30,380 bases of DNA from Stentor coeruleus (Eukaryota; Ciliophora; Heterotrichea; Heterotrichida; Stentoridae), in the NCBI GenBank assembly GCA_001970955.1, contig MPUH01000893.1:1-30380 (forward strand), in the 5' to 3' direction. Below the pieces are notes generated by a model. That model had not been told where the DNA came from and made no database searches. It saw only the letters and a list, made by a program, of their open reading frames with translations. Below, one piece after another: positions 1 through 8,998 of this stretch. Position 1 is the first letter of the stretch. Every line of letters begins with the position of its first letter. A program made the translations under genes and the position numbers.

Positions 1-348
1 GACTATTTTATTTTGTCAAACCATTCAGGAACAAACTTATTTAAGTATAATATTTTATCAGACAAATATGAAATTTTAACTTCAGCAGTTAATAATAGTT
101 ACTATAATACGCTTTTCAGAAACTTAAAAAAATATTATTACATTTCCGAAAATAGTCTTTTTACAAGTAATGAAGATAATTTAAAGCTTTGGGTAAAAAA
201 TCCTAAAAATTTATCTGTTTCTCTCACACATAATACATCAAAGCCTGTAACAAGAGGAAAATTTGTCTATTTGATGTCAACTTATAGTAGCCAAGTATTT
301 AAATTTGACTTAGAACTCAACGAACTTATTTTGGTTACTTCATTTTAA
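1..348 (+). CDS. B-box/Kelch-type protein, copy A, 3' fragment cut by window edge
   Basis: The frame is open from the first base (Asp-Tyr-Phe-Ile-Leu) to TAA at 346-348 and matches the C-terminal 115 residues of the three downstream copies, so the gene starts outside the window. It covers the end of the Kelch-like beta-propeller region, with alternating hydrophobic strands and a C-terminus ending VTSF. No lesion is visible in this part. Its first 100 bases are identical to copy C (4435 onward), pointing to recent duplication or gene conversion. The function is unknown; the family assignment rests on the full-length copies. Confidence 0.7.
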   Translation, partial: DYFILSNHSGTNLFKYNILSDKYEILTSAVNNSYYNTLFRNLKKYYYISENSLFTSNEDNLKLWVKNPKNLSVSLTHNTSKPVTRGKFVYLMSTYSSQVFKFDLELNELILVTSF

Positions 349-734
349 TTCAATATATAATAATATCAATTAATTAGTTTTTAAAAAGCATTGAGCTTTA
401 TAGTTAAAACATTTTATAAATACGAAATTCAAAGAAGCACATTTTTTCTCAACTTTTATAATTAAATTGAAATTTCAAACAATATTACTTGAAGAAAACC
501 AAACTACTAAAATGTAATTAATTTTTAAATAGGGGTATTAAAAATTTACTATTAGAAATCATAATCTTCAAACTTTATCTTTATTTATAAAGAAGAATAA
601 CTAATTTCTAATAAAAAATATATATTCATAGCAAAATAATAAAATATTACACTTAAGATCAATCTTGAACTGGATAAAAAGTAAGAAGATTAAAAAGATT
701 TCATAAAAAACCCCAACTATTTCTATAACTCACA

Positions 735-900
735 ATGTCTGAAGAAGATTAAACTATTCTTTAAACGAAGAAGAAGATCAAAACTACTAGCATTAATAAG
801 CAAACTTGCAAAGCATTTTAGATAGATTATTATGTTGGTTTGATGAGAATTGCCTAAAATCATAACAAAGGATTTATGCAGAGGTTTTCATGTCATTCTA
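735..900 (+). pseudogene. Relic 1 of MSEED-type gene
   Basis: The ATG at 735 sits behind the same upstream sequence (ctatttctataactcaca) as the intact gene at 7657 and begins Met-Ser-Glu-Glu-Asp, then meets TAA. Compared with relic 2 it has lost about one base near 750. Further on, several TAA/TAG codons interrupt a frame that otherwise reads smoothly to about 930. Only the N-terminus resembles the 7657 gene; the remainder may derive from a divergent paralog. Confidence 0.5.
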
Positions 901-990
901 TCATTTCAATCAAAAAAAGTTTTTATTTTGATAATCAAATTTGATTGAAATTGAGTTAAAGCTCTATACAATTGTTGTAGCTTTTAATTC

Positions 991-1110
991 TAATACATCT
1001 AAATCTGTAGCAAGAGGAAAATTTACTTAATGATGCCTACATCAGGCTGTCAAGTATTTAGGTTTGAATTAGAAATAGAATATCTCATTTAGTTACAACT
1101 TTTTAGTTTA
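991..1110 (+). pseudogene. Relic of a Kelch-gene C-terminus (first)
   Basis: Positions 991-1030 align with the Kelch-copy segment that encodes NTSKPVTRGKF, and 1040-1105 with the segment ending in its last residues, but about one base is missing between them and stops intervene. It is more divergent than copies A-D, so it predates the present array. Equivalent relics lie at 3291-3400 and 5212-5320. Confidence 0.55.
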
Positions 1111-1173
1111 ATTATCGGAGCTCTGGCTTATTTCTAAAAAGTTTGCATTTTTGTAATCATATCAGAAATATAA

Positions 1174-2486
1174 ATGATTATTTCGTGTAAGCAAAATCAG
1201 TGCTCAGTACCTCCCAAGTACTACTGTAAATGTAATAATCTTCAAACTTTTCTTTGCTCATCTCATGCTACTCAGCATCTTGATGAAAATGAAGGGCCTA
1301 AACATTCAATCAAATCAATGTATAAAACATTACCTATAGAGAAAAAGAATTACATTATTGAGCAATGCTCAATAACTTCAGAAGGCTTTAAAGAAATTGA
1401 AATTACTTTATCAACCTCATTTCAAGAAGCTATTAGTATCCTAAGTGAACAGAAAACAGCATTAACAAAATATTTTAGAGAGAAAAAAGAAACTTTGATG
1501 CATATAATAGAAAAAGTTAATAATGAAAATAAAGAAATTGTTGTTCCTGGATTAGAAATTCATGAACCTTATCAATTGAACTGTCTAAGTTTTTTAAAAA
1601 ACTTAACTGATAAAATTGCTTATGAAACTGGAGAGTTTACTCAGAAAATACAAACCTATTCAAAGGAAATACTTGAAAATAAAGAAATTTTTGGAGAATC
1701 CTTAGATTTTACAGGAAATGCTAATTTAGACGAGCATTTGTATGGATTTAAAAAAGGAACAAAAACTTTTATAGAGTTTAATACTTTGACTCTTTCAATA
1801 AATAGAAAAGATTTAAATGTCGAAATGAATCAAGGCTGTTTAGCGTGCTTGTGCCAAATTCCTAATAAAAAATTACTTTATTTAGGTGGCAATGAGCCTA
1901 GTGTTTATCCTGCATATATAATTGACTTAAAAACATTCCATGTAGAAAATTTTACGAAAATAAGAGATAGATGTGCGACAACTCCAACATATTATAATGA
2001 TTTTGTTTACTTTTTTGGAGGATTACAAATACACATATTCATTTTTGTGATAAATATAACCTTATTACAAAAGAATGGATTAATATGGCTAATTTTCCAG
2101 AAGGTGCTAGGGATTATGTATGTGCACTTCCTTGCAAAGACTATTTTATTTTGTCAAACAATTCAGGAGTAAACTTATTTAAGTATAATATTCTATCAGA
2201 CAAATATGAAATTTTAACTTCAGCAGTTAATAATAGTCACATGAATACGCTTTTCAGAAACTTAAAAAATTATTATTACATTTCCGAAAATAGTCTTTTT
2301 ACAAGTAATGAAGATAATTTAAAGCTTTGGGTAAAAAATCCTAAAAATTTATCTACTACTTTCACATTTAATACATCAAAGCCTGTAACAAGAGGGAAAT
2401 TTGTCTATTTGATGTCAACTTATAGTAGTCAAGTATTTAAATTTGACTTAGAACTCAACGATCTTATTTTGGTCACTTCATTTTAA
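1174..2486 (+). pseudogene. B-box/Kelch-type protein, copy B, frameshifted
   Basis: The ATG at 1174 opens a frame with a Cys/His-rich N-terminus (C5, C10, C18, C20, C28, H31, H35), like a B-box zinc finger. A helical or coiled-coil stretch follows (about residues 55-190), then Kelch-type repeats (YLGG, VYFFGG). Near 2028-2055 the sequence is one base shorter than the intact Kelch repeat of copy D, which reads VYVFGG...HFCDKYN...W. The first frame then runs off to a stop at 2172, while the correct frame resumes and continues to TAA at 2484-2486 (internal ATG at 2085). No 15- or 16-nt GT-AG intron repairs the frame. Either this is a pseudogene or the protein is truncated at 332 residues. Copy C shares the same lesion. 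Confidence 0.7.
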
Positions 2487-3036
2487 TTCAATAGATAGTT
2501 ATATCAATTAATTATTTTTTAAAAAACATTGATGCTTTATAGTTAAAAACATTGATGCTTTATAGTTTAAAACATTTTATAAATGCGCAATTCAAAGAAG
2601 CACATATTTTCTCAACTTTTACAATTAAATTGAAATTTCAAACAATATTACTTGAAGAAAACCAAACTACTAAAATGTAATTTATTTTTAAATAGGGTTA
2701 TAAAAAATTTACTATTAGAAATCATAATCTTCAAACTTTATCTTTATTAACTTTATTTTCCAAAAAACAAAATATAACACTTAAGATCAATCCTGAACTG
2801 GATAAAAAGTAAGAAGATTAAAAAGATTTCATAAAAAGGAATTATTTTATTATCAGCTCTGAGTAGTAAGAAAAAAACTTACTACAATACTTCATTACTT
2901 AATAAAAATAAAAATTAAATTGCCATCATAATCAAAATTACACCCTAAATAAATTAAAATTATTAATCTTATTACCCGTTAAAAAGTATATCCTAAAAAT
3001 ACACTGAAAAAACCCCAACTATTTCTATAACTCACA

Positions 3037-3093
3037 ATGTCTGAAGAAGATCGAAACTATTCTTTAAACGAAGAAGAAGATCAAAACTACTAG
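3037..3093 (+). pseudogene. Relic 2 of MSEED-type gene (18 codons)
   Basis: The ATG at 3037 encodes 18 residues beginning MSEEDRNYSLNEEE and stops at TAG 3091-3093. The upstream 300 bp match the upstream region of the intact gene at 7657, whose protein begins MSEEDQDYFSNEEEE. Downstream sequence shared with relic 1 (cattaataagcaaac...) continues with more stops and one indel. It is best read as a decayed duplicate, although a short peptide cannot be excluded. Confidence 0.5.
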
Positions 3094-3290
3094 CATTAAT
3101 AAGCAAACTTGCAAAGATTTTAGATAGATTATTATGTTGGCTTGATGAGAATTGCCTAAAATCATAACAAAGGATTTACGCAGAAGTTTTCATGTCATTC
3201 TATCATTTCAATCAAAAAAAGTTTTTATTTTGATAATCAAATTTGATTAAACTTGAGTTAAAGCTCTATGCAATTGTTGTAGCTTTTAAT

Positions 3291-3400
3291 TCTAATACTT
3301 CTAAATTTGTAGTAAGAGGAAAATTTACTTTATGATGCCTACATCAGGCTGTCAGTATTTAGGTTTAATTAGAAATAGAATATCTCATTTAGTCAACGTT
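3291..3400 (+). pseudogene. Relic of a Kelch-gene C-terminus (second)
   Basis: It is homologous to 991-1110 and to the last part of the Kelch copies, with additional single-base deletions (for example gtcagtattt at 3351-3360 for gtcaagtattt). It cannot encode a product as it stands. Confidence 0.5.
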
Positions 3401-3470
3401 TTAGCTTAATTATCGGAGCTCTGGCTTATTTCTAAAAGTTTGCATTTTTGTAATCATATCATAAATATAA

Positions 3471-4783
3471 ATGATTATTTCGTGTAAGCAAAATCAATGC
3501 TCAGCACCTCCAAAGTATTACTGTAAATGCAATGATCTTCAAACTTTTCTTTGCTCATCTCATGTTACCCAACATCTTGATGAAAATGAAGGGCCTGAGC
3601 ATTCAATCCAATCTATGTATAAAACATTACCTATAGAGAAAAAGAATTACATTATTGAGCAATGCTCAATAATTTCAGAAGGCTTTAAAGAAATTGAAAT
3701 TACTTTATCAACCTCATTTCAAGAAGCTATTAATATCCTAAATGAACAGAAAACAGCATTAATAAAATATTTCAGAGAGAAAAAAGAATCTTTACAGCAT
3801 ATAATAGACAAAGTTACTAATGAAAATAAAGAAATTGCTGTTCCTGGATTAGAAATTCATGAACCTTATCAATTGAACTGTCTAAGCTTTTTAAAAAATT
3901 TAACTGATAAAATTGCTTATGAAACTGGAGAGTTTACTCAGAAAATACAAAGTTACTCAAAGGAAATACTTGAAAATAAAGAAATTTTTGGAGAATTCTT
4001 AGATTTTACAGGAAATGCTAATTTAGACGAGCATTTGTATGGATTTAAAAAAGGAACAAAAACTTTTATAGAGTTTAATACTTTGACTCTTTCAATAAAT
4101 AGAAAAGATTTAAACGTCGAAATGAATCAAGGCTCTTTAGCGTGCTTGTGCCAAATTCCTAATAAAAAATTACTTTATTTAGGTGGTTATGAACCTAATG
4201 TTTTTCCTGCATATATAATTGACTTAAAAACATTCCATGTAGAAAATTTTAAGAATACAAGAGATAGAGCTGTGACAATCCCAACATATTATAATGATTT
4301 TGTTTACTTTTTTGGAGGATTAAAAATACACATATTCATTTTTGTGATAAATATAACCTTATTACAAAAGAATGGATTAATATGGCTAATTTTCCAGAAG
4401 GTGCTAAGTGTTATGTATGTGCACTTCCTTGCAAAGACTATTTTATTTTGTCAAACCATTCAGGAACAAACTTATTTAAGTATAATATTTTATCAGACAA
4501 ATATGAAATTTTAACTTCAGCAGTTAATAATAGTTTCCATAATACGCTTTTCAGAAACTTAAAAAATTATTATTACATTTCCGGCAATAGTCTTTTTACA
4601 AGTAATGAAGATAATTTAAAGCTTTGGGTAAAAAATCCTAAAAATTTATCTGTTTCTCTCACACATAATACATCAAAGCCCGTAACAAGAGGAAAATTTG
4701 TCTATTTGATGTCAACTTTTAGTAGCCAAGTGTTTAAATTTGACTTAGAACTCAACGATCTTATTTTCGTCACTTCATTTTAA
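3471..4783 (+). pseudogene. B-box/Kelch-type protein, copy C, frameshifted
   Basis: The layout is as in copy B: B-box-like Cys/His N-terminus, helical middle, Kelch-type C-terminal part. The first 156 bases (3471-3626) are identical to copy D (5426-5581). The same one-base shortfall seen in copy B occurs at about 4318-4345, so the first frame runs on to a stop at 4514 (347 codons) and the true C-terminal frame is recovered from about 4340 to TAA at 4781-4783. The shared lesion means the deletion predates the B/C duplication or was spread by conversion. Confidence 0.7.
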
Positions 4784-5425
4784 TTCAATAGCTTATATTA
4801 ATTAATTAGTTTTTTTAATAAACTTTGATACTTTAGTAGTTTTAAAAAGAGGACATGGAGTATGGCAGTCTTAACTTCGTATTAAATAACTTGTTATTGT
4901 TTACTCAAATAGAAATTTGATTCAAAATAGCAAAGAAAGATTATATGTAAAAGAAAATATTTTAATTAGTTTTCCTATTCTATAAAAAAAATTGTAAGGC
5001 TATGCAATGTTAACAAGCAAATTTGTAAAGTATTTTAGATAAATTTGTTATGTTGGTTTGATAAAAATTGCCTAAACTCATTACAAGGGATTAATGCAGA
5101 AGCTGTCATATTGTCGTTCTATCATTTTAATCAAAAATAGTTTTTATTTTGATAATCAAAATTGATTGAATTTTTTGGTTAAAAGCTCTATGCAATTGTT
5201 TTAGTTTTTAATTCTAACACTCTTAAATCTGCAGCAAGAGTAAAATTTACATTATGATGCCTACATCCAATTGTCAAGCATTTAAGTTTGACTTAGAAAT
5301 AGAATATCTTATTTAGTTACCACTTTTTGGCTTAAATATCAGAGTTTCTGGTTTATTTCTAAAAGTTTATGTTTTTTAATCATATCAGAAAAATCAAACC
5401 TTAGCATTTCTGATTTTTAATATAA
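4784..5425. repeat. Array spacer 3, shortened
   Basis: This is a shorter and more divergent spacer. The promoter block and MSEED start seen in spacers 1 and 2 are absent. The stretch at about 5005-5200 still aligns with 793-985 of spacer 1, and a Kelch C-terminus relic lies at about 5212-5320. Near 5390-5420 a short extra stretch precedes the copy D start. No intact gene is seen. Confidence 0.6.
5212..5320 (+). pseudogene. Relic of a Kelch-gene C-terminus (third)
   Basis: It aligns with 991-1110 and 3291-3400 (aattctaacactcttaaatctgcagcaagag..., then a segment corresponding to Q-x-F-K-F-D-L-E). Stops and an indel break the frame. Its position just upstream of copy D repeats the arrangement seen before copies B and C. 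Confidence 0.5.
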
Positions 5426-6676
5426 ATGATTATTTCGTGTAAGCAAAATCAATGCTCAGCACCTCCAAAGTATTACTGTAAATGCAATGATCTTCAAACT
5501 TTTCTTTGCTCATCTCATGTTACCCAACATCTTGATGAAAATGAAGGGCCTGAGCATTCAATCCAATCTATGTATAAAACACTACCCTTAGAGAAAAAGA
5601 ATTATATTATTGAGCAATGCTCAATAACTTCAGAAGGCTTTAAAGAAATTGAAATTGCTATATCAACCTCATTTCAAGAAGCTATTAATATCCTAAGTGA
5701 ACAGAAAACAGCATTAATAAAATATTTCAGAGAGAAAAAAGAAACTTTGATGCATATAATAGACAAAGTTACTAATGAAAATAAAGAAATTGCTGTTCCT
5801 GGATTAGAAATTCATGAACCCTTATAAATTGAATTGTTTAAGTTTTTTAAAAAATTTAACTGATAAAATTGCTTATGAAACTGGAGAGTTTACTCAGAAA
5901 ATACAAAATTATTCAAGGGAAATACTTGAAAATAAAGAAATTTTTGGAGAATTCTTAGATTTTACAGGAAATGCAAATTTAGACGAGCATTTGTATGGAT
6001 TTAAGAAAGGAACAAAAACTTTTATAGAGTTTAATACTTTGACTCTTTCAATAAATAGAAAANGCTTTATTTAGGTGGATATGACCCTAGTGTTTTTCCT
6101 GCATATATAATTGACTTAAAAGCATTCCATGTAGAAAATTTTGCGAAAATAAGAGATAGATATGCGGCAATTCCAACTTATTATAATGATTTTGTTTACG
6201 TTTTTGGAGGATATTTAAATGCAGCTATTCATTTTTGTGATAAATATAACATTATTACAAAAGAATGGACTAACATGGCTAATTTTCCAGAAGGTGCTAG
6301 ACATTATATATGTGCACTTCCTTGCAAAGACTATTTTATTTTGTCAAACAATTTAGGAACAAACTTATTTAAGTATAATATTCTATCAGACAAATATGAA
6401 ATTTTAACTTCAGCAGTTAATAATTGTAACATCAATACGCTTTTCAGAAACTTAAATAATTATTATTACATTTCCAACAATATTCTTTTTACAAGTAATG
6501 AAGAAAATTTAAAGCTTTGGGTAAAAAATCCTAAAAATCTATCTGTTTCTCTCATGCATAATACATCAAAGCCTGTAACAAGAGGTAAATTTGTCTATTT
6601 GATGTCAACTTATAGTAGCCAAGTGTTTAAATTTGACTTAGAACTCAACGATCTTATTTTGGTCACTTCATTTTAA
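5426..6676 (+). pseudogene. B-box/Kelch-type protein, copy D, one-base insertion and assembly gap
   Basis: The N-terminus is the same B-box-like segment as in copy C. At 5818-5822 an extra C (accc for acc) shifts the frame and gives TAA at 5825-5827; the correct frame continues from about 5820. At 6063 an 'n' replaces about 66 bases present in copies B and C, between aatagaaaa and ctttatttaggtgg, so the middle is incomplete in this assembly. The Kelch region after the gap is intact and is the best reference for the family: VYVFGG, HFCDKYN, W, then VTSF and TAA at 6674-6676. Unlike B and C, the repeat at 6200-6245 has no missing base. Confidence 0.7.
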
Positions 6677-6740
6677 TTCAATAGATAGTAACATCAATTT
6701 ATTAGTTTTTAATAAACTTTGAATCTTTAGCAGTTTAAAA

Positions 6741-7193
6741 TAATTCGAATATTAAGCCTTTCTTAATCTTACTTAGTGAGAAGTAGATGACAGGTTCGGG
6801 CCAACCATGAAATTATCCGCCCTCGTAGGGTTTTTTTTACTGTCTGTCCAGGTCCTTGAGGGTCTGGGTAACAAGCTTTTCTCAAGGCAGCCAGGTGCCG
6901 AAATGCAGTTGGTGGGTGTTAGATTAACGGAGGCAAGTGGTTTCCATAACATTCGCTAGAGGACACCACAAAAATTTTTACCAGATGTCCGGTGGGACTT
7001 GAGTATTTTTTCCACAGGCCCAGTTAGGTTGAACGCTTCGCTCATTTTCATGCCTTGTCTGAGAATTAAGGGAAAAATGGTGCGAGCCCCTGATGATGAT
7101 TGGCAGTGCTAAACTGTGAGGTCAACTTGGCTCGACTCTCGCTTTAAAGTATGTGCGGAGGCGCTCAAGTATTCGCATAATCTAATCTAGTAA
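6741..7193. mobile_element. GC-rich insertion (~450 bp) flanked by TTTAAAA direct repeats
   Basis: In copy B's 3' flank the sequence reads ...agtttaaaacattttataaat without a break (about 2563-2582). In copy D's flank the same site is split: TTTAAAA at 6734-6740, then this block, then TTTAAAA at 7194-7200 followed by cattttataaat. That is the pattern of an insertion with a 7-bp target-site duplication. Base composition changes sharply; for example, 34 of 60 bases at 6841-6900 are G or C. The ends form an imperfect inverted repeat (about 6744-6760 against 7161-7178, core CGAATA/TATTCG). Internal complementary pairs include CCTTGAG (6852-6858) with CTCAAGG (6881-6887). It could be a non-autonomous element, an inserted structured RNA gene, or foreign DNA. 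I could not match it to SRP, RNase P, snRNA or rRNA. Confidence 0.55.
6773..7051 (-). other. Open reading frame inside the GC-rich insertion, one internal TAG
   Basis: On the minus strand a frame with ATG at 7051-7049 runs to TAA at 6775-6773, broken once by TAG at 6958-6956 (codon 32 of 93). It is open upstream to 7108. Low AT content makes such frames likely by chance, so coding is not established. No family is recognised. Confidence 0.2.
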
Positions 7194-7200
7194 TTTAAAA

Positions 7201-7656
7201 CATTTTATAAATACGCAATTCAAATAAGCACGATTTTTCTCAAATTTTTATGATTNAATAAATACACCTTAAATTCTTAATATAATATTTTTGAAATATT
7301 TTTTTCTACGTTTTTGATGTTAGTTTATAAAGAAGAATAACTAATTTTTAATAAAAAATATATATCCATAGTAAAAAAAACAAAATATAACACTTAAGAT
7401 CAATCCTGAACAGGATAAAAAGTAAGAAGATTAAAAGATTTCATAAAAAGGAATTATTTGATTATCAGCTCTGAGTAGTAAGAAAAAACTTACTGCAGTA
7501 CTTCATCACTTAATAAAAATTAAAATTAAATTGCCAGCATAATCAAAATTACACCCTAAATAAATTAAAATTTTTAATCTTATTACCCGCTAAAAAGTAT
7601 ATCCTCAAGATACACTGAAAAAAACCCAAACTATTTCTATAACTCACACTTATATA
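7201..7656 (+). promoter_or_regulatory. Upstream region of the MSEED-type gene, duplicated in the array
   Basis: It begins with the continuation of the Kelch-copy 3' flank and, after the 'n' at 7256, carries the block also found at 2720-3036 and partly at 560-734. Because the block ends at the start codon in all three places (7657, 3037, 735), it travels with that gene and probably holds its promoter and 5' UTR. No specific element can be named. Confidence 0.4.
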
Positions 7657-8154
7657 ATGTCTGAAGAAGATCAAGACTACTTCTCAAATGAAGAAGAAGA
7701 AAGTTTTAGTGCTTGGGCAACAAAAATAGACAAAGAAATTTCTATGCTTCTTCTTATGAAAAACGAAATAGATATGAAAATAACAAATTTTGAAGATCGC
7801 ATAGCAGAGATAGAAATCAAAGATATTTTAAGAAGAATAGTAAATTGTTTACAAGTTCTAACCGAAGAAGATGCTAATGAATATGAAATGAAAAGATATT
7901 GGAAATTTGTAAAGAAGTTGAAAAAAAATGTAAACAAACTCCAATCAGCCCAAATAAATACTCAGATAATATATTCTAGAAGAAAATGTTATGTCTGGGG
8001 AATCAGAATTCAAAGTGAAAAAATTAAAGGCTTTTTGATAGAGGAAATGGAGTGCAGAGGGATGATGCCAAGAGACAATAATGGGGATATAACAATTTTT
8101 AACAGATTAGCATTTAATAGGGGAAAGCTGAGAAGAGCACAAGAAGAGTGTTAA
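7657..8154 (+). CDS. Hypothetical acidic/coiled-coil protein (MSEED-type), intact
   Basis: The ATG at 7657 follows the conserved upstream block. The 165-residue product has an acidic start (MSEEDQDYFSNEEEE) and a long charged helical region with heptad-like hydrophobics (about residues 20-75). The C-terminal part is basic and ends at TAA 8152-8154. No signal peptide, membrane segment or known domain is seen. It appears to be the only intact member of a small family whose relics lie at 735 and 3037. Its function is unknown. Confidence 0.65.
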   Translation: MSEEDQDYFSNEEEESFSAWATKIDKEISMLLLMKNEIDMKITNFEDRIAEIEIKDILRRIVNCLQVLTEEDANEYEMKRYWKFVKKLKKNVNKLQSAQINTQIIYSRRKCYVWGIRIQSEKIKGFLIEEMECRGMMPRDNNGDITIFNRLAFNRGKLRRAQEEC

Positions 8155-8998
8155 GTAGAAGAAAATGATAGGAGAAGGGGTAGAAAATAAATTTAAGATT
8201 CGAAATAGACTTTATTAATTTCAAATATTTGAAGTATTTTATTATATTAAGAATATTGATTTTTATATTTGAGACGCACTGTTCATAATTTACTTCATCA
8301 AAGAAAATTTATTGGAAATTGTTAAGATTCTGGATTTAATCGCTTATATACAATGTTTATATATTATAAAATTATATCATTAGTTCTGAAAAGTAAAAAT
8401 TCATTAAAACTATGCGATCAATAAATCCTAAAAAATCATCAAAATAACTCTAATCAAAATAAATTTTAAATATCTGATTTTAGTTTAAAAACAATAACAA
8501 AAATATAAAACATTTTCTCTTTTGATTTTCATAAATTATCTAAAATCTAATATCATTAATATAAAATAAACAAATTATGTTTTAAGTTCATTAAAATAAC
8601 ACCATAATAATTTTTGATCGTTCCCATAAATTCCTATGAAATCTAAATGTCAATAAAATCTTATAATCTTAAAAATATTCCATTAATACATAAAAATCTC
8701 AACACAACACATATACAAAAACTAAATCCCTCTCATCATAATACTTAAATCATCTTAAATCTCAATAAAAATTTCTATATCAATACATATTATTTCTCAA
8801 TATACAACTAAAAAAACTCATAGTAACTTATAATTTTATTCCTCTTTACATTTTTATAAAAAAAAAATATATTTACTTAAAGCATGCTCATTCATATAAT
8901 AAAATTTATAATTTCCCTAATCAGTAAAGTAAAAAAGTAGTTTTCTTACATAAACTCCTTAAATATATAATTATTTGTTTATTGTATTAAAACTATAA
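8155..8998. other. AT-rich intergenic stretch
   Basis: About 840 bp of AT-rich sequence without a convincing frame, RNA gene or repeat. A C-containing, poly-pyrimidine-like patch at about 8600-8820 has many short ATC/TTAAATC motifs but no structure I can name. Confidence 0.6.

Larger units (their letters stand above)
349..1173. repeat. Array spacer 1 with gene relics
   Basis: This spacer is homologous to 2487-3470 and, in part, to 4784-5425 and 6677-7656. It holds the 3' flank of copy A and then a promoter-like block shared with the intact gene at 7657. A relic start codon of the MSEED-type gene lies at 735, closed by TAA at 750 after a small indel. A decayed Kelch C-terminus follows at about 991-1105, recognisable by the residues NTSK.VARGKF and a following Q-V-F-R-F-E-L-E stretch in a shifted frame. 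About 170 bp present in spacer 2 (about 2838-3009) are missing here, with a run of A at the deletion junction. No intact gene is seen. Confidence 0.7.
2487..3470. repeat. Array spacer 2 with gene relics
   Basis: This is a full-length version of spacer 1. A 19-20-bp unit (acattgatgctttatagtt) is repeated twice at about 2526-2568. The block at 2720-3036 is closely matched by 7257-7656, the region upstream of the intact MSEED-type gene. A relic ORF of 18 codons starts at 3037, and a decayed Kelch C-terminus lies at about 3291-3400. No intact gene is seen. Confidence 0.65.

Noticed and set aside
2028..2060. A short intron repairing copies B and C
   Set aside because: The 16-nt GT...AG candidate (gtttacttttttggag) is coding in copy D, and its removal leads to a stop; the needed length (2 mod 3) fits neither 15 nor 16 nt.
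7090..7130. CTGATGA in the GC-rich block as a hammerhead ribozyme core
   Set aside because: The required GAAA segment after a second stem is not present at a suitable distance.
6776..7180. GC-rich block as SRP RNA, RNase P/MRP RNA, U3 or rRNA
   Set aside because: None of the conserved boxes I know for these RNAs (SRP helix 8 loop, RNase P CR-I/CR-V, U3 box A/B, rRNA core segments) is present in the expected order on either strand.
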